Assembly: GCA_025465145.1 (NCBI GenBank) | Contig: JAODNS010000217.1 | Span: forward strand, 1-10,953 | Source: Frankiales bacterium | GTDB lineage: Bacteria; Actinomycetota; Actinomycetes; Mycobacteriales; SCTD01 | Length of the DNA stretch: 10,953 nt | Direction: 5' to 3' | Shown here: piece after piece, positions 5,840 to 10,953 of the stretch | Numbering within the stretch: the first letter of the stretch is position 1 | How the letters are laid out: every line of letters begins with the position of its first letter | Position numbers and translations under genes: made by a program | Notes under the pieces: generated by a model | Databases searched by the model: none | What the model was told of the DNA's origin: nothing | Seen by the model: the letters and a program-made list of their open reading frames with translations, nothing else

Positions 5840-8491
5840 CTAGCTGGGACTCATGTCGACGAACCGGGAGTAGTGCCCCTGAAAGGCGACGGTGATGGTC
5901 GCCGTCGGTCCGTTCCTGTGCTTGGCGACGATGAAGTCCGCCTCGCCGGCGCGCGGGCTCTCCTTCTCGTACGCGTCCTCGCGGTTGAGCAGGACGACCA
6001 TGTCCGCGTCCTGCTCGATGGAGTTGTGGACCGCGACCCCGTCGGCGATGAAGTTGTGGTTGCCGACGACCGTGGCGTCGAAGACCTCCTCCACCCCGTC
6101 CGGCTCGATGCCGACCACGGCGTCCCAGAACACGTCGTTCGTCGCCTCCAGCTCCAGCGCGTCGTCGTCGAGCACCGCCGCGATGCGCGACAGCCGCTCG
6201 CGGCTCGGGTTGTGCTTCCACATCGTCGTGCCGCAGTAGGCGCTTCCGGGCGCCGTAGCGAACTCGCGCTGGGACATCTGCTTGTCCACGAGCACTCCAC
6301 GCACCTTCTGCCAGACCGCGCGCGGGACCGTGTCGACGTTGGCGTTGCCCTTGATCCCGCCCACAATCGCGAGCAGCTCGTTCGCGGTCGTGCCCCGCTG
6401 ACCGTGCACGCCGATCTCGCCGAGGAAGCGCTTCTGGTCGTCCGCGCCGGAGATGTCCAGCGTCCACAGCTGCCGGTGGTCGCCGCTGGGCGTCGCGGCG
6501 CGGATCCGCGTCGAGATGCCGAACCGCAGCAGCAGGAGGCTCACCTGGTCGACGAGCCGCCGGCTGGTCGACGCGTAGTAGACCCGCCCGCGGCGGCCGC
6601 CCTTGCTCACGGTGACCGATCCGTCCGTGGCCCACAGGTGGCGCAGGAACAGCCGGATCTGGCGCTTCGGGAGGTGGCAGACCTCGCTGGGCACGAACTT
6701 CTCGTACGAACGGAGCCCGAACAGCCCCAGCCCGTCGAGCCACGCCGCGATCGGGTTCCGCGCACCGCGCGTGAGGTGGCCCGGGGCCGGCAGCCGCAGC
6801 GAGGTGCACCGCGCGGCCGCGTACTCGTCGCGCACGGCGGTGATCCCGAAGGCGAGCGCGGCTTCTGTCACGGCAGCGAGGTTGGCTTCGTCGACGCTGG
6901 CGTAACGAATCGGCTGGCTCCGCACGAACGACCCGTCGCCGATCAGGTGGGCGAGCATCACGACGTGGGCGTCCGGCCACGTCGTCTCGGACGTCGGCGC
7001 TGGCACGTGCCGTGGCACCGCCACCCGGGTGCCGACGGCGAGCTGCTCGAGCGGGCGCCAGCCGTCGTAGGTGAGGAGCGGGTGGTTCGCCGTCGCGCGG
7101 ACCGTCTTGCCCGAGGCGAGCCGGAGCCGGAAGACCTCGCGGGTGCCGGTGGAGAAGGCGTGCGTCAGGTGCCGCCGCACGTAGCGCAGCGAGTCGTCGA
7201 GACTCCACACCGGCACGTCGCGGGCACCCGCCGCGTACAGCTCCCCGATCGTCGTCTCCGCGCCAGTGTCCGCCCGGAGGATGCGCGTCGAGCCCGGCAG
7301 GCAGCCGGATTCACGCAGGTCGGACAGCATCGGCTTCTTGTCCTGGCGCTGCTCCGGCCCGCGGTTGAGCTGGCTCATCGCGATGACCGGGCAGTCGAGC
7401 TCCTTGGCCAGGAGCTTGAGCGAGCGGCTGAGCTCGCTGACCTCCTGCTGGCGGGACTCCGCGCGCTTGTTGCCCTGCATGAGCTGCAGGTAGTCGACGA
7501 CCACCAGCTTGAGCCCGTGCCGCTGCTTGAGCCGGCGCGCTTTCGCCCGGATCTCCATCATCGTGAGGTTGGGCGAGTCGTCGATGAACAGCGGCGCGTC
7601 GGCGACCTCGCCCATGCGGCGGGCCAGCCGCGCCCAGTCGTCGTCGGTCATCGTCCCGGCGCGCATGTGGTGCAGCGGGACGCGTGCCTCCGCCGAGAGC
7701 AGACGCATCGTGATCTCGGTCTTGGTCATCTCCAGGGAGAAGATGACGCTGGCCATGCCGTGCTTGATCGAGCAGCTTCGACTTATATCCAATCCCAGCG
7801 TCGACTTGCCCAAGCCGGGCCGCGCCGCGATGATGATCAACTGCCCCGGGTGCAGGCCGTTGGTCAACGTGTCGAGGTCGGCGAAGCCGGTCGGCACGCC
7901 GGTCATCGACCCACCGCGGCTGCCGATCGCCTCGAGCTCGTCCATCGTCGGCTGCATCAGGTCCTCGAGCAGCGCGTAGTCCTCGTTCGTGCGCTTCTCG
8001 GTGATGTCGTAGACGGCCTGCTGCGCTCGGTCGACGACGTCGTCGACGTCACCCATGCCCGTCGCGTAGCCGAGCTGGACGATGCGGGTGCCGGCCTCGA
8101 CGAGCCTCCGCAGGATCGCCTGCTCCGCGACGATGCGCGCGTAGTAGCCGGCGTTGGCGGCGGTCGGGACGCTGGACATCAGCGTGTGCAGGTACGGCGC
8201 GCCGCCGATCCGGGCCAGCTCGCCGGTGCGGGTCAGCTCGGCCGAGACGGTGATCGGGTCGGCCGGCTCGCCCTTGCCGTAGAGGTCCACGACGATGTCG
8301 AAGATCGTCTGGTGCGCCGGGCGGTAGAAGTCGGCGGACCGCACGACCTCGACGACATCGGCGATGGCGTCCTTGCTCAGCAGCATGCCGCCGAGGACGG
8401 ACTGCTCGGCTGCGATGTCCTGCGGCGGGGTGCGCTCGAACTCGGGCGCCGTGGCGTTCTGCCGCGGGAGCTCGACGACCCTGTCCGTCAC
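5840..8491 (-). CDS. dnaB: Replicative DNA helicase DnaB containing an intein
   Basis: 883-residue precursor; after protein splicing the helicase is 396 + 60 = 456 residues, normal for DnaB. The hexameric helicase unwinds DNA at the replication fork using ATP. The N-terminal domain starts at PPQDIAAEQSVLGGMLLSK (about 22-40), the RecA-like domain at GVPTGFADLDTLTNG (198-212). The P-loop GLGKST (226-231) is uninterrupted; Walker B is LVVVDYLQLM with Asp333; SQLNRG and SDLRESG follow, then the intein, then SIEQDADMVVLLNR. The start is GTG at 8491, with AGAGGAGG 8 nt upstream; the frame stays open to 8695 but that part lacks DnaB homology and is the promoter region. Codons 233-238 (7795-7778: GGA TTG GAT ATA AGT CGA) are strikingly A/T-rich against the rest of the gene. 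Confidence 0.96.
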   Translation of the reverse strand: MTDRVVELPRQNATAPEFERTPPQDIAAEQSVLGGMLLSKDAIADVVEVVRSADFYRPAHQTIFDIVVDLYGKGEPADPITVSAELTRTGELARIGGAPYLHTLMSSVPTAANAGYYARIVAEQAILRRLVEAGTRIVQLGYATGMGDVDDVVDRAQQAVYDITEKRTNEDYALLEDLMQPTMDELEAIGSRGGSMTGVPTGFADLDTLTNGLHPGQLIIIAARPGLGKSTLGLDISRSCSIKHGMASVIFSLEMTKTEITMRLLSAEARVPLHHMRAGTMTDDDWARLARRMGEVADAPLFIDDSPNLTMMEIRAKARRLKQRHGLKLVVVDYLQLMQGNKRAESRQQEVSELSRSLKLLAKELDCPVIAMSQLNRGPEQRQDKKPMLSDLRESGCLPGSTRILRADTGAETTIGELYAAGARDVPVWSLDDSLRYVRRHLTHAFSTGTREVFRLRLASGKTVRATANHPLLTYDGWRPLEQLAVGTRVAVPRHVPAPTSETTWPDAHVVMLAHLIGDGSFVRSQPIRYASVDEANLAAVTEAALAFGITAVRDEYAAARCTSLRLPAPGHLTRGARNPIAAWLDGLGLFGLRSYEKFVPSEVCHLPKRQIRLFLRHLWATDGSVTVSKGGRRGRVYYASTSRRLVDQVSLLLLRFGISTRIRAATPSGDHRQLWTLDISGADDQKRFLGEIGVHGQRGTTANELLAIVGGIKGNANVDTVPRAVWQKVRGVLVDKQMSQREFATAPGSAYCGTTMWKHNPSRERLSRIAAVLDDDALELEATNDVFWDAVVGIEPDGVEEVFDATVVGNHNFIADGVAVHNSIEQDADMVVLLNREDAYEKESPRAGEADFIVAKHRNGPTATITVAFQGHYSRFVDMSPS
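6023..7303 (-). mobile_element. DnaB intein with LAGLIDADG (DOD) homing endonuclease, SDLRESG/SIEQD site
   Basis: 427 residues from Cys1 (TGC at 7303) to Asn427 (AAC at 6023), inserted in frame between Gly396 and the Ser that follows. Splicing blocks are complete: Cys1 in CLPGSTRI (block A), TANH at 71-74 (block B), VFDATVVGNHNF (block F, His416), and terminal His426-Asn427 followed by extein Ser (block G). Two endonuclease motifs are visible, LAHLIGDG (117-124, acidic residue Asp123) and LRHLWATDG (220-228, Asp227), so the homing endonuclease keeps both catalytic acids and may be active. The insertion point equals that of the well-known Synechocystis and Rhodothermus DnaB inteins. By eye the GC content is close to the exteins, suggesting long residence or a high-GC donor. 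Confidence 0.95.
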
Positions 8492-8537
8492 GCCGTGCGC
8501 CTCCTCTGCTGACGCCGCCGGTGCGGTGTCCGGGGTT

Positions 8538-8543
8538 GTTCTA
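8538..8543 (-). promoter_or_regulatory. Candidate -10 box of dnaB
   Basis: TAGAAC on the minus strand lies 47 nt before the GTG start, inside GGTAGAACAACC. No good -35 is seen. It would place the transcription start about 40 nt before the GTG, between the DnaA-box-like cluster and the RBS. Weak evidence. Confidence 0.25.
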
Positions 8544-8595
8544 CCGGCCGGCACCGACAGTCCCGGGCGTGTCGGCGCAGTCGGATCGTGTGCCC

Positions 8596-8738
8596 TGTGG
8601 ACAGCGCTGTGCAGCCGGTGGGGACGGGACGGCGCGCCGCTGTGGAGACGCCGGCGGGCGGCTGGGGACGCGCCTGTGGGCAACCCCGGCTGCACCTGCC
8701 CTGACCTGCGGCTTTGCGTGTACGCAGGGTGTGGACGA
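8596..8738 (+). promoter_or_regulatory. Cluster of four DnaA-box-like nonamers upstream of dnaB
   Basis: In the 339-bp gap between rplI and dnaB there are four same-orientation nonamers: TGTGGACAG (8596-8604), TGTGGAGAC (8641-8649), TGTGGGCAA (8675-8683) and TGTGGACGA (8730-8738). Their complements (CTGTCCACA, GTCTCCACA, TTGCCCACA, TCGTCCACA) are close to the high-GC actinobacterial DnaA box TTGTCCACA; the first, third and fourth have one mismatch each and the second has more. Spacing is 34-55 bp. No AT-rich unwinding stretch is present and dnaA/dnaN are not in the window, so this is more likely a DnaA-binding regulatory or titration region than an origin. Apart from this cluster, the dnaB promoter zone and the rplI terminator, I see nothing else in the gap. 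Confidence 0.45.
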
Positions 8739-8776
8739 AGAAAGTCGGCGGCTGCCCGGCGCGACCACGGACAGCA

Positions 8777-8816
8777 CGAGGCCCGGCTCCCCCGCGGACG
8801 AGGAGGCCGGGCCTCG
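8777..8816 (-). terminator. Hairpin terminator after rplI
   Basis: CGAGGCCCGGC (8777-8787) and GCCGGGCCTCG (8806-8816) form a perfect 11-bp GC-rich stem with an 18-nt loop, starting 14 nt after the rplI stop codon. No U-tract follows, which is common in high-GC actinobacteria. It should end the rpsF-ssb-rpsR-rplI transcript and separate it from dnaB. Confidence 0.75.
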
Positions 8817-8830
8817 GGACAGACGTGCCG

Positions 8831-9277
8831 CTACGCCGGAACGACCTCGAGGGTCAGCGTGGCCTCGACCTCGGGGTGCACCTTGACGGCCACCGTGTGC
8901 TGGCCGAGCGACTTGATCGGGTTGGTCAGCTGCACGAGGCGGCGGTCCAGCTTCGGGCCACCCGCCTTCGTGACGGCCTCGACGACGTCCGCGGACGTGA
9001 TCGAGCCGAACAGCCGGCCGCCGTCGCCGGAGCGTGCCGACAGCGTGACGGTCAGCGACGCGAGCTGGTTCTTGATCTCGGTCGCGTGTGCGGTGTCGCG
9101 GACCTCGCGGACCTCGCGCGCACGCTTGATCGACGCGATCTGCTTGTCGGCGCCCTTGGTCCACAGCTGGGCGAACCCGCGTGGGACGAGGTAGTTGCGG
9201 CCGTAGCCGTCCTTGACCTCGACGACGTCGCCGGGGGCACCGAGGTTCGGGACCTCCTGGTTGAGGATCAGCTTCAT
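8831..9277 (-). CDS. rplI: 50S ribosomal protein bL9
   Basis: 148 residues, the usual length. Binds 23S rRNA near the L1 stalk and projects from the large subunit. The N-terminal RNA-binding domain is clear: MKLILNQEVPNLGAPGDVVEVKDGYGRNYLVPRG, followed by a long helix (about 41-75) and the C-terminal domain with LFGSIT and VKVHPEVEATLTLEVVP. Last gene of the operon: its ATG is one base after the rpsR stop, and no Shine-Dalgarno sequence is visible before it, so translation is probably coupled to rpsR. A strong hairpin follows the stop. Confidence 0.98.
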   Translation of the reverse strand: MKLILNQEVPNLGAPGDVVEVKDGYGRNYLVPRGFAQLWTKGADKQIASIKRAREVREVRDTAHATEIKNQLASLTVTLSARSGDGGRLFGSITSADVVEAVTKAGGPKLDRRLVQLTNPIKSLGQHTVAVKVHPEVEATLTLEVVPA

Positions 9278-9278
9278 G

Positions 9279-9515
9279 TCAGCGCGCCAGGGAGGTGTAG
9301 GGCAGCAGCGCCATCTCGCGGCTGTTCTTCACGGCCATCGCGACATCGCGCTGGTGCTGGGTGCAGTTGCCGCTGACGCGCCGGGCGCGGATCTTGCCGC
9401 GGTCCGAGATGTACTTGCGCAGCGTGCCGGTGTCCTTGTAGTCGACGTAGGTCACCTTGTCCTTGCAGAACTGGCAGACCTTCTTCTTGAGCTTGCGGGG
9501 TGGCGGCTTCGCCAT
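9279..9515 (-). CDS. rpsR: 30S ribosomal protein bS18
   Basis: 78 residues. Binds bS6 and the central domain of 16S rRNA on the platform. Family core TYVDYKDTGTLRKYISDRGKIRARRVSGNCTQHQRDVAMAVKNSREMALLPYTS is fully present in segments. Cys14 and Cys17 (CQFC) with Cys51 and nearby His54 indicate the zinc-binding (C+) form rather than the zinc-free paralogue that some actinobacteria express under zinc limitation. ATG at 9515 follows AGGAG with 6-nt spacing. The frame is open far upstream, but only the part from MAKPP on is S18. Lies 53 bp after ssb. Confidence 0.98.
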   Translation of the reverse strand: MAKPPPRKLKKKVCQFCKDKVTYVDYKDTGTLRKYISDRGKIRARRVSGNCTQHQRDVAMAVKNSREMALLPYTSLAR

Positions 9516-9568
9516 GTCGTGCTCCTGAGTCCGAGGCCCTCGCCGGGGCCGGAAGATCGAGTGGGGGT

Positions 9569-10114
9569 CTAGAAGGGAGGCTCGTCGGACCAGCCGCCGG
9601 AGCTCGCGCCGCCGCCCGCCGGGGCCGAGGTGGCCCAGGGGTCGTCGTTGCTGCTCGCGGCACCGCCGCCACCACCGCCGTAGGAACCGCCGCCGCTGTT
9701 GCCACCACCGCCGCTGCCGCCACCGAAGCCGCCGCCCCCACCGCCACCGCGCGAGGCCTTGGTGACCTTCGCGGTGGCCCACTTCAGGGACGGGCCGATC
9801 TCCTCGACGTCGAGCTCGTAGACGGTGCGCTTCTCGCCTTCCTTCGTCTCGTACGAGCGCTGCTTCAGGCGGCCCTGCACGATCACCGCGGAGCCCCGGT
9901 GCAGGGACTCCGCGACGTTCTCGGCCGCCTGGCGCCAGACGGAGCAGCGCAGGAACAGCGCCTCCCCGTCCTTCCACTCGTTGGAGTTCTTGTCGAAGGT
10001 GCGGGGCGTCGACGCGACGGTGAAGTTCGCGACGGCAGCCCCGGACGGGGTGAAGCGCAGCTCGGGGTCGGCGGTGAGGTTGCCGACCACGGTGATGACG
10101 GTGTCGCCTGCCAC
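9569..10114 (-). CDS. ssb: Single-stranded DNA-binding protein
   Basis: 181 residues. Coats single-stranded DNA at forks and repair sites and recruits partners. The OB fold spans about residues 4-112: TVITVVGNLTADPELRFTPSG, VANFTVASTPR, LFLRCSVWRQAAENVAESL, VIVQGRLKQRSYE, TVYELDVEEIGPSLKWATAKV. A Gly-rich disordered linker (about 122-151, nearly pure Gly with Ser, Asn, Tyr, Phe) leads to the acidic tip DEPPF, the docking site for partner proteins. The start is GTG at 10114, with AGGAG 6 nt upstream. Second gene of the operon. Confidence 0.98.
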   Translation of the reverse strand: MAGDTVITVVGNLTADPELRFTPSGAAVANFTVASTPRTFDKNSNEWKDGEALFLRCSVWRQAAENVAESLHRGSAVIVQGRLKQRSYETKEGEKRTVYELDVEEIGPSLKWATAKVTKASRGGGGGGGFGGGSGGGGNSGGGSYGGGGGGAASSNDDPWATSAPAGGGASSGGWSDEPPF

Positions 10115-10209
10115 GGGGTTCTCCTAGAGGTCCTTGCCCGCGCTCAGCGGGGAGTGGGTGAGGTGTGGGTGCGTGCGGTCAGGTGCGCACAGGTGGAGCG
10201 GGGAAGGGT

Positions 10210-10242
10210 GTGCGGGGACTGCTGGTCCGTGCGGGGACTGCT
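10210..10242. repeat. Two direct repeats of 14 bp, 19-bp period, overlapping the rpsF stop codon
   Basis: GTGCGGGGACTGCT occurs at 10210-10223 and 10229-10242. The second copy contributes the first two bases of the complement of the rpsF TAG stop (10241-10243). It looks like a small tandem duplication at the end of rpsF, within the 126-bp rpsF-ssb spacer. I see no strong terminator in that spacer. Confidence 0.8.
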
Positions 10243-10660
10243 AGCTCGCCGGAGTCTCGGCAGGGGCCTCGGCGGGTGCCTCGGCCGGAGCGGCCGGGGC
10301 GGGAGCCGCCGGTGCTGCGGCGACGGCCGCGGCGGGAGCCGCCGGGACCTTGGCCGGAGCGGCCTTGCTGGCACGCAGGTCGGGACGCATGACCTTGGTG
10401 CGCAGGATCGACTCGTTGAGGTTGAGCTGGCGGTCCAGCTCCTTCATGACGGCCGGCTCGGCGTTCAGGTCGACGACGGCGTAGATGCCCTCGACCTTCT
10501 TGTCGATCTCGAACGAGAGCCGGCGACGGCCCCAGACGTCGACCTTGTCGACCGTCCCGCCACCGTTGCGGATGACGTTGAGGAACGTGTCGAGCGAAGG
10601 AGCGATGGTCCGCTCCTCCAGATCGGGGTCGAGGATGACCATGAGCTCGTAGTGACGCAA
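10241..10660 (-). CDS. rpsF: 30S ribosomal protein bS6 with Ala/Pro-rich tail
   Basis: 139 residues. Partner of bS18 on the 30S platform. The core (1-96) is canonical: RHYELMVILDPDL, FLNVIRNGGGTVDKVDVWGRRRLSFEI, EGIYAVVDLNAEPAVMKELDRQLNLNESILRTKVMRPD. Residues 97-139 are an Ala/Pro/Glu extension (PAEAPAEAPAETPAS at the end) that adds over 40 residues to a core that usually ends near 95-100. I chose TTG at 10660: it gives the family N-terminus MRHYE and sits 8 nt after AGGAGG, whereas the in-frame GTG at 10669 overlaps the Shine-Dalgarno region. First gene of the rpsF-ssb-rpsR-rplI operon; the RBS lies in a potential regulatory stem. Confidence 0.97.
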   Translation of the reverse strand: MRHYELMVILDPDLEERTIAPSLDTFLNVIRNGGGTVDKVDVWGRRRLSFEIDKKVEGIYAVVDLNAEPAVMKELDRQLNLNESILRTKVMRPDLRASKAAPAKVPAAPAAAVAAAPAAPAPAAPAEAPAEAPAETPAS

Positions 10661-10671
10661 GTGACCCACCT

Positions 10672-10714
10672 CCTCCTGTGGACTCAGCGGCCACGGACGA
10701 TCCGTGGCAGGAGG
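10672..10714 (-). promoter_or_regulatory. rpsF leader structure: SD-sequestering stem, hairpin and CCG bulge (candidate S6:S18-binding autoregulatory motif)
   Basis: In the minus-strand mRNA, CCUCCUG (10714-10708) is perfectly complementary to CAGGAGG (10678-10672), which is part of the rpsF Shine-Dalgarno sequence; three more pairs (through 10717) are possible across a bulge. Enclosed is a perfect 7-bp hairpin, CCACGGA-ucg-UCCGUGG (10707-10691). Between hairpin and outer 3' arm is a 12-nt one-sided bulge beginning with CCG (10690-10688). A stem, a hairpin and a CCG-containing bulge are the described elements of the S6:S18-binding motif in rpsF leaders, which mimics the 16S rRNA site. rpsR lies in the same operon. 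Binding of S6:S18 would stabilise the stem and repress translation; this is inferred. Confidence 0.6.
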
Positions 10715-10723
10715 GTGTTCGCG

Positions 10724-10739
10724 TCAGCAAACCTGCTGA
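10724..10739 (-). other. Small hairpin upstream of the rpsF leader motif
   Basis: TCAGCA (10724-10729) and TGCTGA (10734-10739) form a perfect 6-bp stem with a 4-nt loop, just 5' of the SD-sequestering structure in the rpsF leader or at its promoter. A TAGCCT hexamer (10744-10739 on the minus strand) directly precedes it and fits TANNNT, so the hairpin may overlap the transcription start instead of being in the mRNA. Confidence 0.35.
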
Positions 10740-10766
10740 GGCTACCAGCGCGCGCTGCCCGCCCGA

Positions 10767-10796
10767 CCTGTTCCGGACAGGGTGCACCCGGGGTGC
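10767..10796 (-). terminator. Two adjacent short hairpins after the right-edge gene, weak terminator candidate
   Basis: CCTGT/ACAGG (10767-10781) and GCACC/GGTGC (10784-10796) each form 5-bp stems with short loops, 23 nt downstream of the stop of the partial gene at the right edge. No U-tract. They may end that gene's transcript before rpsF begins. Confidence 0.3.
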
Positions 10797-10818
10797 GACA
10801 GGACGGCCGGGTCGCGGG

Positions 10819-10953
10819 TCAGTCCACGGTGACGGGGGAGCCGGCGACACCCAGGGCCGTGCGCGCCCGGCGGGCGACCGGCTCGGCGAGCAGCAGCCGT
10901 ACGAGCAGCGAGGCCGTGCCGGCGGCGAGCACCACGGCGAGGGCGGCGGGCAG
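10819..10953 (-). CDS. C-terminus of an integral membrane protein (partial)
   Basis: The minus strand is open from the window edge to a TGA at 10819 and reads as 44 residues: a hydrophobic segment (AALAVVLAAGTASLLVRLLL) followed by a basic/polar tail ending SPVTVD. This looks like the last transmembrane helix and cytoplasmic end of a polytopic protein. In mycobacteria a glycosyltransferase-87/DUF2029-type membrane protein lies near the same position upstream of rpsF, so that is a candidate from synteny only; the visible residues do not prove it. Confidence 0.55.
   Translation of the reverse strand: MPAALAVVLAAGTASLLVRLLLAEPVARRARTALGVAGSPVTVD

Noticed and set aside
5873..8512. Open frame of 879 codons on the plus strand opposite dnaB
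   Set aside because: It mirrors the dnaB codons on the other strand, is Arg/Asp/Val/Gly-rich without any domain, and arises from the scarcity of stop codons in high-GC DNA.
8492..8695. 68-residue N-terminal extension of DnaB
   Set aside because: The GTG at 8491 has an excellent RBS and gives the usual DnaB N-terminus; the extension has no family similarity and covers the promoter zone and part of the DnaA-box-like cluster.
8596..8738. Chromosomal replication origin
   Set aside because: No AT-rich unwinding region, few and imperfect boxes, and no dnaA or dnaN nearby; kept only as a DnaA-box-like regulatory cluster.
9655..9750. GCC/ACC-type low-complexity DNA as a repeat element
   Set aside because: It is the codon repeat of the SSB Gly-rich linker.
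9516..9977. Upstream extension of the rpsR frame into ssb
   Set aside because: Only the part from MAKPP on is S18, with a proper RBS before ATG at 9515; the rest is ssb read in the wrong frame.
10661..10669. GTG at 10669 as the rpsF start
   Set aside because: It overlaps the Shine-Dalgarno region; TTG at 10660 has ideal spacing and gives the conserved MRHYE N-terminus.

Overview
The window is high-GC DNA with frequent GTG and one TTG start codons, strong purine-rich ribosome binding sites and the conserved actinobacterial order rpsF-ssb-rpsR-rplI-dnaB. It is almost certainly chromosomal sequence from an actinomycete. I cannot name a genus. All genes are on the minus strand except a lipoprotein/membrane-protein pair and a metallopeptidase lipoprotein.

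Left part (1-2358, minus strand): the N-terminal two thirds of a thiamine-diphosphate dehydrogenase E1 alpha subunit (pdhA-like), a tripartite low-complexity membrane-anchored or exported protein, and a small SRPBCC (START-like) protein. Middle (2421-5805): a cupredoxin-like lipoprotein and a polytopic membrane protein 4 nt apart on the plus strand, probably working together; signal peptidase I (lepB, minus), whose stop codon directly abuts that of the membrane protein; and a neutral zinc metallopeptidase lipoprotein (plus).

Right part (5840-10953, minus strand): dnaB, the replicative helicase, carries an in-frame 427-residue intein with a LAGLIDADG-type endonuclease between SDLRESG and SIEQD. 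Upstream lie a 339-bp intergenic region with four same-strand DnaA-box-like nonamers and the terminator of the preceding operon. That operon is rpsF (bS6), ssb, rpsR (bS18) and rplI (bL9), so two ribosomal proteins that bind each other (S6, S18) are made with the single-strand binding protein and L9, next to the helicase that works with SSB at the fork. The rpsF leader folds on paper into a stem that hides the Shine-Dalgarno sequence, topped by a hairpin and with a CCG-containing bulge, the layout of the described S6:S18 autoregulatory mRNA motif. The window ends in the C-terminus of a membrane protein.

The gene content is mostly housekeeping. The most interesting items are the DnaB intein with all splicing and endonuclease residues intact, an island of six A/T-rich rare codons just after the DnaB P-loop (another known DnaB intein site), the DnaA-box-like cluster before dnaB, the SD-sequestering rpsF leader, and the cupredoxin-like lipoprotein/membrane protein pair. 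I found no CRISPR array, tRNA, rRNA, transposase or prophage gene.
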